Both the position numbers and the translations under genes were made by a program. From Pedobacter sp. JY14-1 (GTDB lineage Bacteria > Bacteroidota > Bacteroidia > Sphingobacteriales > Sphingobacteriaceae): a stretch of 64,000 bases of DNA. The DNA is taken from NCBI RefSeq assembly GCF_029269825.1, contig NZ_JARJHU010000001.1, positions 372,001 through 436,000 of the forward strand, given 5' to 3'. The notes under the pieces were generated by a model. The model was not told the origin of the DNA, did not search any database, and was given only the letters and a program-made list of their open reading frames with translations. Below, piece by piece: positions 44,608 through 52,876 of the stretch (position 1 is the stretch's first letter; each line of letters opens with the position of its first letter).

Positions 44608-45699
44608 GGACCGGTAAACGTCAAAGGTCTGTTCCAGTGATCGGTCTATAGGAAAATCCCGCAGTCGCCGGCTGCCATTTTCTATAAGCTGTAGCCGGTA
44701 AGCAGTGTCATTGTATACTTTTTCCATGGCAGCCAGCATGCTTTCCATCTGGTAGGTTTCGAAGAACGCTACGGCTTCTGCCCCTATTTCCCGAAAACAA
44801 GGGGTATCGCTCAGGATCACCGGGCACTGCGCCTTGAAAGCTTCCAGAATCGGCAGGCCAAAGCCTTCATGCAGGGAAGGATATACAAATGCTGCCGCAT
44901 GATGGTACAGGTAGTTCAGCTGCTCATCGCTGACATTGACATGGATTACTTTGTCCTGCAGTTTGAGCCTTTCCATGAGTTCACGGTCTGCTACCTGAAT
45001 CGGACCGCCTCCGGTAAGCACTGCCCTGACCTCCGGATATTTTGCAGAGAATAACTTAAAAGCATCGAGGAAACGGTAAAAGTTCTTATAACCTCCCCTA
45101 TCGCCTACGTACAATACGTATTGCTCAGGCAAACCGGTTACCGGTGCATATACCAGCGGCGTATCCAGATCGATGCCATGGTAAATGACCTCGATTCGGG
45201 AAGGATCAACATTGGAATAATTGATCAGGTCGAGACGGGTGGTTTCTGAAATGGCGATGATCTTATCAGCGACCTCAATGTTGAGCCGCTTATTCCTGGT
45301 CAGCTGGTCCTCGGCCCAGAAATACTCGGGAAGCCGTTCATGAGTCATGTCATGTACCGTAATGACCAGGGACTTTTTATTTCTGCCGATAAAATAAGGA
45401 TCATAGTAAGTCGGATGCAAAATGTCGTATCTGCCCTTTCCAATCAGGTACTTGCAGTAAGCCTGGTTTATCTTATAGGCCTTGCTGCCGTACCTGGAGT
45501 TGAGAAAAAACTTGCCAAGTTTATTGTTGAGCAGTTGGGGCTCATCTTTGATGTAATGATTGGGCGAATACAGGCAGCCGATCTGATAATCAAATTCATT
45601 CCTATTTTTGATATCCTGCACCAGGTTGGCAAAATACCGGCTGATACCGCCATAGCGTTGGACACTGAATTTCTGATGGTCAAAAAATATCTTTATCAT
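44599..45699 (-). CDS. Glycosyltransferase family 4 (mannosyltransferase-like)
   Basis: 366 residues, GT-B fold. N-terminal VQRYGGISRYFANLVQDI is the GGIxRY loop of GT4 enzymes; C-terminal donor half has YVLYVGDRGGYKNFYRFLDAF and PSLHEGFGLPILEAFKAQCPVILSD, the EX7E motif. Many GT4 members with the GGISRYF start are mannosyltransferases, but donor and acceptor cannot be read. Ends by overlapping the convergent fucosyltransferase by 9 bases. 28 bases after the previous gene of the same minus-strand operon. Confidence 0.93.
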   Translation of the reverse strand: MIKIFFDHQKFSVQRYGGISRYFANLVQDIKNRNEFDYQIGCLYSPNHYIKDEPQLLNNKLGKFFLNSRYGSKAYKINQAYCKYLIGKGRYDILHPTYYDPYFIGRNKKSLVITVHDMTHERLPEYFWAEDQLTRNKRLNIEVADKIIAISETTRLDLINYSNVDPSRIEVIYHGIDLDTPLVYAPVTGLPEQYVLYVGDRGGYKNFYRFLDAFKLFSAKYPEVRAVLTGGGPIQVADRELMERLKLQDKVIHVNVSDEQLNYLYHHAAAFVYPSLHEGFGLPILEAFKAQCPVILSDTPCFREIGAEAVAFFETYQMESMLAAMEKVYNDTAYRLQLIENGSRRLRDFPIDRSLEQTFDVYRSLV

Positions 45700-45727
45700 A
45701 GCGGCTTATTGATTACTGGCCTTCAAG

Positions 45728-46927
45728 TTACAAAAATGAATGAAGCAACGCGCTAAATTCAGAAAGACGTTTTTCCCAGGTATTTTCAGAAGCTATCCTG
45801 AGCCGTTCGGCAAGCCGGGAAGCATTGTCGTCGAGCGCAAGCATCAGGGCACGGCCAAATTCGGCCGGGGTTGCGCAATAAGCGACCGTATCGCCCGTAA
45901 ACTCCACAAGATCAGGATTGAAGTCTGTCGCCACTACTGGTTTGCCGGCCCCCAGGTATTCAAACAGTTTGAGGGGAAATATGGTCCTGCTGACAGTGTC
46001 TCTTTTAAAAGGGATCATCGCCACATCAAAACCCTTGATCATACCAGGCATCTCCTGATAAGGCAATCTTCCGGTAAAGAATATGTTCTTTTGATTCCTG
46101 AACCCCTCAGGGATATATTCTTCACTTACGGGCCCTGCAAAGACGAAGCTCATCTGCATGTTTTGCCGTGCAACTTCAGCCAGGAGCTCAAAATCCATCC
46201 GGCGCTCAATATTGCCGAAATAACCTGCGATCGGCCTTGTTATACCCTCGAGCAAGGGGCTTATCGGCATATCGTCCCGGAGTGCCGACGAACTGTGCGC
46301 CAGGTCTGCAGCATTCGGGATGAAATAGGTATTTGGGTTCTCCATACGCTTTTCCTCATAAAGCTGTTTGCTGGTACAGATGACCAGATCGCTTTTCGCT
46401 ACCAGTCTGCGTTCGGAGATGATCCCGTGACGGCGGTCATAAGGCACGATCAGGGGGTCTACACAATGATAGACACTAAGCCTGGGCGACAAGGGAATGG
46501 CAACGCCGGGATAATGAAAATTAAAAGAATTGATGAAAATGAAGTCGCGGATATCGCGGGCTTTCAATACAGCTTTAAGCCTGCTCCGGATCAGTCGTTC
46601 ATTGATGCGCAGAAAAAAACGGTAAATTACGCCTTCAGGCAGAAAGTTAACAGGCAGCAACGGAAATGTAAACAGGACCTTCAGCTTTTCAGAGGCTGTA
46701 GACAATATTCCGTCCCCGGAAAAAAAATACGGTCGGCGTATCCGAAAAGCTTCTGTTTTTCTAAGAGCAAAAAAATCCTTCCAGGTATAGGGATTATCGA
46801 TATAAAAGACATCATTGTCCTGAGCCAGATATTTCGCCGTAGTAAAGCTCGTAGACTCAAACGGTCCGTCGAATTTGGCGATACCGAGTATAACGATCGT
46901 TTTGCCCTTCAGGCTGTTGCTTTCCAT
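45728..46927 (-). CDS. Glycosyltransferase, GT-B fold
   Basis: 399 residues from the ATG at 46925-46927. The N-terminal half has FTTAKYLAQDNDVFYIDNPY and a VYHCVDPLIVPYD segment; the C-terminal half has PIAGYFGNIERRMDFELLAEV and PLKLFEYLGAGKPVVATDFN with the conserved nucleotide-sugar motif EYLGAGKP. It resembles enzymes annotated as capsule glycosyltransferases (GT1/GT4 type). The start overlaps the end of the wzy gene by about 70 bases, in another frame; the upstream TTG at 46957 would overlap more and is less likely. Confidence 0.88.
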   Translation of the reverse strand: MESNSLKGKTIVILGIAKFDGPFESTSFTTAKYLAQDNDVFYIDNPYTWKDFFALRKTEAFRIRRPYFFSGDGILSTASEKLKVLFTFPLLPVNFLPEGVIYRFFLRINERLIRSRLKAVLKARDIRDFIFINSFNFHYPGVAIPLSPRLSVYHCVDPLIVPYDRRHGIISERRLVAKSDLVICTSKQLYEEKRMENPNTYFIPNAADLAHSSSALRDDMPISPLLEGITRPIAGYFGNIERRMDFELLAEVARQNMQMSFVFAGPVSEEYIPEGFRNQKNIFFTGRLPYQEMPGMIKGFDVAMIPFKRDTVSRTIFPLKLFEYLGAGKPVVATDFNPDLVEFTGDTVAYCATPAEFGRALMLALDDNASRLAERLRIASENTWEKRLSEFSALLHSFL

Positions 46928-48371
46928 CTTTAACCAGGTTTGATTTTTGACGGTCAAGTCTCAAAGTTACATTGATCAATGCCGCCATAAGTGAAAAATA
47001 GATATTTAAAGGAAACTGTACAATGGCCTCCTGGGGAAAATTGCCAATATTCATGGCGAAAACGGCAAGTACCATAGCCAGACAATAAGTCTTTAATTCA
47101 GGGTCACTGATCTTGAAATAGTTATCAATCCCGGTTTTCAGGATAACAAAAAACAATGCGCAAACAAGGATCAGACCAATCCAGCCCAGTTCTACTGCTA
47201 CCCTGACATAGCCACTGTCCGGAGGGAACTGAGCCAGAAAGGAATAAGGAGCAAAGCGGACCCCCCACACGCCGGTAGCACCCAGCCCGCCACCAAAAGG
47301 ATGGCGCTGTATATAGGGCTGTATACGCTTCTGGTTTTGCTTTCTGACGTTATAGGAAGCGTCGTCAGATGGCCTGAAAGCAGACTGAAAACGATTGATC
47401 GATGGGTTGGAAGTAGGTACATTAATCAGCGCCAGCATGAATACACCAAAAATACAGGAAAAGACCATGATCTGCCGGTTGAACTTCAACACAGCAAACA
47501 GTGCCATAGCTGCCGGAAGGAGCACATATGCGGCCCTGGTCCCCGAATACAGCATCACATTGAGATAAAGCAACGCCAGTAAGGTCAGAATAATTTTAGT
47601 CCTCTTACTGGTAGGGCCAAAAATAAGGCTGATGCAGATGATACTGGCCACGATCATGTTGTAAGAGAAGGCGACCGGATCGGAAAATATAGATGACTTA
47701 CGCCAGTGCCCGTCTATGTAAAGCAGCGACTGCAACAGAGGATTGGAATCCAGTGCGCGCTGTTCGAATTCAAAAAAGCCGAAGTACTCCTGCTTGATGG
47801 CATAAATGGCCGCCAGTGTGGCCATACCCAGCCAGATCTTCAGCAGCAGCCGGATGAATTTTACATTGTTAATATGATAGACAAAAATAAAATAGGACAG
47901 CATGACTCCCGCGACAGTACGCACGGTATACACCCAGGCGAGCCGTGATTCCGCCGTTGGGTTTGCAAACTGGAAAATATTATATCCTATCCATATCAGA
48001 ATGACCACAGAAATGGGATTTCTGAAGGCCTCCCAGTTACTTTCCTTTTTCTGCTTGATGAAAAAGCCAATGATGAGCAGCAACAACAGGCCATCCATAA
48101 CCGTACCTAAAGGAAAGTCTATGCCCAGCGCCAGGATAAACATGATCCAGTAAGCCAGAACAAAGTAAAACAGCACTCCGAACCTGGGAAATTTAAAAAT
48201 CAGAAAGATCATGACCGGCGCAAGGGCACCGACCATCATCATGGCCATTCCCGTAAAACCCGAACGATAGGCTGCGTAAGATACCCCCATCGCAAAGAAA
48301 ACAGGCAGTACAACTCCCATAATATGGAGCAACTGGCGCTTCGACAATGAATTATAAATTGCGCTGATCAT
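46857..48371 (-). CDS. wzy: O-antigen polymerase/ligase-like membrane protein (Wzy/WaaL family)
   Basis: 504 residues, about 12 membrane segments, with a large periplasmic loop near 340-400 containing the NVRKQNQKRIQPYIQRHPFGGGLGATGVWG stretch in pieces: the HPFGGGLGATG motif is the hallmark of the Wzy_C/WaaL loop, with Arg and His residues that bind the lipid-linked donor. It would polymerise repeat units with Wzc. The gene begins ATGATCAGC, its ATG sharing bases with the TGA of the small upstream gene, so translation is likely coupled. Ends within the next gene. Confidence 0.9.
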   Translation of the reverse strand: MISAIYNSLSKRQLLHIMGVVLPVFFAMGVSYAAYRSGFTGMAMMMVGALAPVMIFLIFKFPRFGVLFYFVLAYWIMFILALGIDFPLGTVMDGLLLLLIIGFFIKQKKESNWEAFRNPISVVILIWIGYNIFQFANPTAESRLAWVYTVRTVAGVMLSYFIFVYHINNVKFIRLLLKIWLGMATLAAIYAIKQEYFGFFEFEQRALDSNPLLQSLLYIDGHWRKSSIFSDPVAFSYNMIVASIICISLIFGPTSKRTKIILTLLALLYLNVMLYSGTRAAYVLLPAAMALFAVLKFNRQIMVFSCIFGVFMLALINVPTSNPSINRFQSAFRPSDDASYNVRKQNQKRIQPYIQRHPFGGGLGATGVWGVRFAPYSFLAQFPPDSGYVRVAVELGWIGLILVCALFFVILKTGIDNYFKISDPELKTYCLAMVLAVFAMNIGNFPQEAIVQFPLNIYFSLMAALINVTLRLDRQKSNLVKDGKQQPEGQNDRYTRYRQIRRTV

Positions 48372-48496
48372 AAGAAGACGATCTTAATGATAAAAAAAAG
48401 CAAACTTAACAGCACGATGGCAATGGCCGCCTTCCTTTTCAGCACTTCATAAAGCCGTTTACGCCTGGCCACTATATCTGTCGGGTTTACCCTCAT
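48368..48496 (-). CDS. 42-residue single-span membrane peptide coupled to wzy
   Basis: A short gene, not listed by length-limited gene finding, with an ATG at 48494-48496 and TGA at 48368-48370. Residues 1-22 are strongly basic (RRKRLYEVLKRKA) and 23-42 are a hydrophobic span rich in I, L, V and F ending in the stop, so the N-terminus should face the cytoplasm. Its stop overlaps the wzy ATG (ATGA), and it begins 12 bases after the glycosyltransferase stop at 48508. Order, spacing and composition support a real small gene; no known homologue or function. A regulator or subunit of the Wzy/Wzc complex is possible. Confidence 0.7.
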   Translation of the reverse strand: MRVNPTDIVARRKRLYEVLKRKAAIAIVLLSLLFFIIKIVFL

Positions 48497-48507
48497 TAAT
48501 TCAATGA

Positions 48508-49704
48508 TTAAGCCTCATCCTTACTTTTTTCCGTTTCTCCGGTATAAAAATGCTGCGTGGAAACAGATATTTTGTTTGCCCTTCTGGATTTCAAAAGCGA
48601 CAACAGCTGATAGCCGATAAAACCGGGTATGTTCCTGAGTGATCTGTAAATGCGCTGGTCGGTATGGGAATGCAGCAAGGCGACAAAGAAAAAAACGACA
48701 AAAATACCCAGGGCCGAAAGCCAGAGCAGTGCGGCTGAGAGATGACCGGTCAGTAAATTCAGTGACATGCAAAGCACTGAAGCAAGCAGGAACAAAAATA
48801 ACGGTGGCCTTAGCAGGACAATACCAAAAAAGAACTGGTTCCGGTTAAGCCTAAGGAGTCCCTTAAAGAAAATACCAAAACCCAGTTTAAAATATTTGAA
48901 CCAGGTATTGATCCAGCGGCTACGCTGGTTAATCAGCTGTTCAGGGCGCGAAGTCTTTTCATCGAAGACAACAGCTGACATACTAAAGGCTATCCTCACC
49001 CCCCGGTTTAGCAGCCAGGCTTGCAGTACTTTATCAAAACCAGCACCAGTAATGTCATGGGTTTCCAGGAATTCCCGGTACAGCGGCACACGGAACGCCA
49101 TTCCTGACCCAGACAATGTAGCAGATGAACCGATCTCATAAAGGATCCTGCCATCATAAAAATGATAGTAAATATCTCTCGCCGCATCAAGTGCTGCAAT
49201 CTGTCCCTCAAGGTTTTTGGCTGCCCTGAGTCCCTGTACCACATTGGCACCGGTTGCGAAAGCAACATTCATTTCACGGAGATAGGCAGTATCTACCAGG
49301 TTGTCACTGTCAATAATGGTCAGCACATCATGCTGTCTCCGGAAGTTTTTCAGCGCATAATGATGCGACCGGGTATTGCTGGCCAGGACTTCGGGAGGAC
49401 GCAGCACAACAATCCGGCTGTCGTCAAAATGCAGGTTACTGATGTCGCAGTTATCGGCAACAATATAAACCATATAGTTCTGATAAGGCAGGGCCAGGAT
49501 AGAATTGACTACTGCAGGAAGCGTTTCGGTATACTGATATGCAGTCACGATAAAGGCATAGTCCAGTTCGGGCAACATGGCATCCGGTATAGCCCTGCCC
49601 CGTTTTCTAAGCAAAGGCCAAAGCAGGTACAGCAATGCGGGTAATATAAGGTTGTACCCGATCACCACCTGAATAATTATCCATATCGTGCTAAAAAAAT
49701 CCAT
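48508..49704 (-). CDS. Membrane glycosyltransferase, family 2 (processive type)
   Basis: 398 residues. One N-terminal helix (about 7-29), GT-A domain with FIVTAYQYTETLPAVVNSIL, YIVADNCDIS, TIIDSDNLVDTAYL (DxD), SGSGMAFRVPLY, and NQRSRWINTWFKYFK, the QxxRW motif of processive GT2 enzymes such as cellulose and hyaluronan synthases, then about three C-terminal helices. It may form the polysaccharide backbone, but the donor is unknown. Its start directly adjoins the Wzc stop. C-terminal tail is charged (TEKSKDEA). Confidence 0.93.
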   Translation of the reverse strand: MDFFSTIWIIIQVVIGYNLILPALLYLLWPLLRKRGRAIPDAMLPELDYAFIVTAYQYTETLPAVVNSILALPYQNYMVYIVADNCDISNLHFDDSRIVVLRPPEVLASNTRSHHYALKNFRRQHDVLTIIDSDNLVDTAYLREMNVAFATGANVVQGLRAAKNLEGQIAALDAARDIYYHFYDGRILYEIGSSATLSGSGMAFRVPLYREFLETHDITGAGFDKVLQAWLLNRGVRIAFSMSAVVFDEKTSRPEQLINQRSRWINTWFKYFKLGFGIFFKGLLRLNRNQFFFGIVLLRPPLFLFLLASVLCMSLNLLTGHLSAALLWLSALGIFVVFFFVALLHSHTDQRIYRSLRNIPGFIGYQLLSLLKSRRANKISVSTQHFYTGETEKSKDEA

Positions 49705-51852
49705 CTATTCCTGGCCGTTAGGCACTTTATTGATCACCCAGCCTTTAAACAAGGTATTGCCTTTAAGGTAGTCGATAAAGCTCTTTTTCTTCTCATTAAG
49801 TGTCTGTCCGGATTTGAATACAGCGATGACACCGTCGCTGAAAAGCATCCATTCCTTGGTCTGGTTCATACCATCCAGGGCAGAAGTTTCCACAATGATT
49901 ACATCAAAGATCTTTTTCAGCAAAGCGATCCGGGCCCGGATCGCCTCCTCTACCGCAAGCTCTAGCAATGCGGTATCTCCACCTTTGTTGCGCAGGATAA
50001 ATACAGAACCTTCCCGCACAACGCTTTCATCGATCTCTGTTCTTCCCTGGATAAAATCCTCAAGGAAAACGGCACCTGCAGATGCTTTAGAAACCTCAGG
50101 ATTGGTAAAGTTACCATCGATGAGCAATACTTTATGATTGGTCATTTTCCAGGCAAAGGCAAGACTAAGTGACAGCATGGTCTTTCCCTCTCCCGGCTCA
50201 ATGCTGGTTACCACAATGATCTTTTGTTCTACCTCATTCTCGATTTCATACCGGATAGAGCGGAGCTGCTGTTTAAAATTAGTATAGGCACTAAGGTTAT
50301 TGCTATTGGCCCATATCTCATTCAGGTTAAATGCAGCAGATTTAAGGTTACTCAATATCCCCAGCACAGGTGCCTGCGTTGCATTGGCCAGGTCCCGGGC
50401 AGTAATGATGCTGTTATCCAGATAATAAATAATAAATATGACCAGTACACAAAAGAAACCACTAATCAGTCCGCTGAGAATAACCAGCAGCATCTTCTTA
50501 GAGGGTTGCGGCAAGCCTGCCATTGCCGGCTGTACAACGTTCAGCTTAACTTCAAAGGCATTGCTCAGGTTACTCTCGTTATACTTATTCAGGATATCGA
50601 GATATTCCTTACTCGCAATGTCGATATCCATCCCCAGCCGCTGCACATCTGCCTCCCGGGGAACAAGTGCGTCAAATTGGGCATTCAGGGTACGCAGTTC
50701 ACGTTCCAGCGCATTGATACTATAGCGCGAGATGTCCATCTGCACTTCCAGGTTCATCTTCTGTTCTACAAGCGACTGCTTGGCATTCAGGGGATTGGTA
50801 ATATACGCGTCAGAAGAACGGTTGATCTCCCTTTCCAGTTTCTGGTTGAGGGAATCGATCGATCGCATATACTTTTCGTCTAGATCATTTTTATAGTATA
50901 GGTCGTAAAGACCACTGATCTCGTCTTTAGTATCTACGATACTCTGGTTCACACCTGAGAGGGCAGATTCCAGGTAACGCCTTTCACCAGGTTCAAACTT
51001 CCGGTCAATCTCATTGAGCGCACCGGCATAAGACGAAGTCTTCTCCACAGCCTCCTGACGCTTGTTATCGTAGTCAATGATCTGCGCGTATAACTGCTTG
51101 GACTGTTCGTCAAGGTTCAGCACCCGGTTCTTTACCTTGTAGTCCCTCAGGCTGTTCATCTTGGTTTCCAGTGTTTCGCTCTTCTGGGCCAACAGGTCCC
51201 TCAGGAAGTCATTGGTCCGTACCTGATTGGTCTTTACCGCTTTCGTATAATACTTAATGAACTCGGTGGTCAGTGTATTGACCACAAATGCGGAAAGTTC
51301 CGGATCCTCGGATTCCATGGAAACAGAGATAAAATCACTGTCACCTGCCCGAAAAACCTGTATTTTATCGCGAAGACGCTCACTATCGTATTTCATGGAT
51401 ACGATCAGATCGTATAGTTGCTTCTGAAAGACATTGTAAAGGTTAAGACTCCTGCTTCTCCTGTACAGTGCAGAATATTCATTATCTGCGCGCTGCCGTT
51501 CTTCCTTACTCAATGCTGCCAATTGCTTACTGGGTTTTCTGAAAGGCTTTGTGGAGCGCAGGTCATGCAGAATCAGCTGGTAAGAAACCTGGTCAAGTAT
51601 CTTCTTGATCTTCATAGAGGCGACCAGGTTACTGAATTCCTGGGCCACCTGTTGCGCCTGGGGCATTTCCTGCGTCAGCCCGGTGTTCCTGGTTTCATCG
51701 ATGATACCCGTTGCCACCTGGGCCTGGGAAACATAGGAATCAGGAATGTTTCTGACCAGGAAGTAAGTCACAATCACAGTAGCCACCGGTACTATAATCA
51801 GCAGCAGCCTGTTTTTTTTTAGCAGGTTAAGAAATTTCTTCAGTTCTTCCAT
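49705..51852 (-). CDS. Wzc-like polysaccharide co-polymerase with P-loop domain
   Basis: 715 residues: a Wzz membrane helix at about 16-35, a long periplasmic coiled-coil region (about 90-440), a second helix around 460-480 (PSKKMLLVILSGLISGFFCVLVIFIIYYLD), and a cytoplasmic ATPase domain. Walker A is SIEPGEGKTMLSL (554-558 GEGKT), Walker A' VLLIDGNF, and Walker B-like IIVETSALDG. The Tyr-rich C-terminal tail of bacterial tyrosine kinases is absent (the chain ends with INKVPNGQE), so it may bind ATP without autophosphorylating a tail. It sets chain length and export with the TolC-like protein upstream (2-base gap). Confidence 0.9.
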   Translation of the reverse strand: MEELKKFLNLLKKNRLLLIIVPVATVIVTYFLVRNIPDSYVSQAQVATGIIDETRNTGLTQEMPQAQQVAQEFSNLVASMKIKKILDQVSYQLILHDLRSTKPFRKPSKQLAALSKEERQRADNEYSALYRRSRSLNLYNVFQKQLYDLIVSMKYDSERLRDKIQVFRAGDSDFISVSMESEDPELSAFVVNTLTTEFIKYYTKAVKTNQVRTNDFLRDLLAQKSETLETKMNSLRDYKVKNRVLNLDEQSKQLYAQIIDYDNKRQEAVEKTSSYAGALNEIDRKFEPGERRYLESALSGVNQSIVDTKDEISGLYDLYYKNDLDEKYMRSIDSLNQKLEREINRSSDAYITNPLNAKQSLVEQKMNLEVQMDISRYSINALERELRTLNAQFDALVPREADVQRLGMDIDIASKEYLDILNKYNESNLSNAFEVKLNVVQPAMAGLPQPSKKMLLVILSGLISGFFCVLVIFIIYYLDNSIITARDLANATQAPVLGILSNLKSAAFNLNEIWANSNNLSAYTNFKQQLRSIRYEIENEVEQKIIVVTSIEPGEGKTMLSLSLAFAWKMTNHKVLLIDGNFTNPEVSKASAGAVFLEDFIQGRTEIDESVVREGSVFILRNKGGDTALLELAVEEAIRARIALLKKIFDVIIVETSALDGMNQTKEWMLFSDGVIAVFKSGQTLNEKKKSFIDYLKGNTLFKGWVINKVPNGQE

Positions 51853-51854
51853 TT

Positions 51855-52556
51855 TTACTTTATCTCCTCCAGTTTCTTAACAGTCAGTTCTTCAAGAGAT
51901 GCCTTTGCCGTAAGGTAGCTGGCTTCTGCCTGGATCTTTGCCAGACTTGCCGAATTGAAGGCGATAGACGCAGTATTATATTCATCAAGTGTAGTCTCTG
52001 ATTTCTGATACTTTAATTTAATACTTTTCAGATTGCTTTCTGCATCGAGATAAGAATTTGCCGTAGTGGCCAGTGATGCCTTATACTGAAGATAGGTAAA
52101 ATAACGCGTCTTTACTTCTGCTTCAAGCTGCAGGTTATACTCGGCAAGATTGGATTCGGCCACCTTGACCAATTCCCTCGCCTTTTTGATCTGACTGGGT
52201 TTTGCCAGCAGGGTTCCCGGGTTGATGGAAACTCCAAACTGATATCCTGTCAGGATATCTGCAGTAGAGATGTCTACCGAATTGGTGTTTACCTGGTTCG
52301 ACCTGCTCACATACTGAAAGGAGAAGGGATCCAGCCATGAGGTCTTTGCCCCCGTAAGATCCTGCTTTGCAGCATTCACCTGACTTGAAAATGACTTTAA
52401 CCGTGGATAATTTTCCTTTGCACTGGCAATTAATTTCTCAAGATATAGATAGGAAACGTCGCTGAGCAGATTCTCCTGTGCCCGGCTGTTAATCGAAATA
52501 CCAAGGGCGATGGAGAGCAACAGTATTAACCTGAGCATACCTCTTTTCTTGTGCAT
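51855..52556 (-). CDS. Half-length TolC-family outer-membrane protein
   Basis: 233 residues with a signal peptide to about residue 27 (LILLLSIALGISINSRA). The mature part is two long helical stretches with a beta part between (LDPFSFQYVSR, GYQFGVSINPGTLL), i.e. one TolC structural repeat; full TolC/OprM chains have two repeats and about 420-480 residues. Three single repeats could make a smaller channel, or the protein may partner with another half. No Wza-type export protein is present next to Wzc, so this is the only candidate for an outer-membrane conduit in the operon. First gene after the promoter at 52576-52607. Confidence 0.85.
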   Translation of the reverse strand: MHKKRGMLRLILLLSIALGISINSRAQENLLSDVSYLYLEKLIASAKENYPRLKSFSSQVNAAKQDLTGAKTSWLDPFSFQYVSRSNQVNTNSVDISTADILTGYQFGVSINPGTLLAKPSQIKKARELVKVAESNLAEYNLQLEAEVKTRYFTYLQYKASLATTANSYLDAESNLKSIKLKYQKSETTLDEYNTASIAFNSASLAKIQAEASYLTAKASLEELTVKKLEEIK

Positions 52557-52575
52557 AGGAAATATAGTTTAGTAC

Positions 52576-52607
52576 CAAATATAGAATAATGTGCTGATAT
52601 AAGCCAA
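52576..52607 (-). promoter_or_regulatory. Promoter of the polysaccharide operon
   Basis: On the minus strand, a -33 TTG (52605-52607), a 21-base spacer and the -7 element TATATTTG (52576-52583) fit the Bacteroidota consensus. The start site would be about 12-15 bases before the ATG of the TolC-like gene. Best promoter match in the window. Confidence 0.6.
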
Positions 52608-52702
52608 TATTGTACCATATTATAATTTCTACTCCTGTTATTACTTATTAATTCTTACATAAAACAACATATAGTTGTCTGAAAAAATTAAAATTGTAGA
52701 GT

Positions 52703-52732
52703 TCCACAGTTATATGTGGATTTATTTCCACA
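52703..52732. promoter_or_regulatory. Triple half-site / interleaved inverted repeats
   Basis: TCCACA, six bases, TGTGGA, six bases, TCCACA: the central half-site pairs with either outer one (18-base palindromes at 52703-52720 and 52715-52732). It lies 96 to 120 bases upstream of the polysaccharide promoter and about 80-110 bases before the adhesin promoter. It could bind a dimeric regulator cooperatively, or form mutually exclusive hairpins in RNA. No protein is known to bind it. Confidence 0.5.
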
Positions 52733-52767
52733 GCACAAACACCCGTAAGTTTTAATAATGGATTTTT

Positions 52768-52787
52768 TTTGCCTTTGTGACGGCAAA
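52768..52787. promoter_or_regulatory. Small inverted repeat near the adhesin promoter
   Basis: TTTGCC and GGCAAA with an 8-base loop, 25 bases upstream of the TATTTTTG element of the adhesin operon. Possible operator; the stem is short and no T tract follows. Confidence 0.3.
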
Positions 52788-52812
52788 TGCAGGTATTTAA
52801 TGAATATGGCTG

Positions 52813-52820
52813 TATTTTTG
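52813..52820 (+). promoter_or_regulatory. Candidate promoter -7 element for the adhesin operon
   Basis: TATTTTTG matches TAnnTTTG and would give a leader of about 48 bases before the ATG at 52877. A TTTG at 52774-52777 is too far (35 bases) to be the -33 element. Confidence 0.45.
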
Positions 52821-52876
52821 GTAAGTTATGTTTAACTTAAGAGTTAATTAATTATACCTGATAATTATACGCGTCT

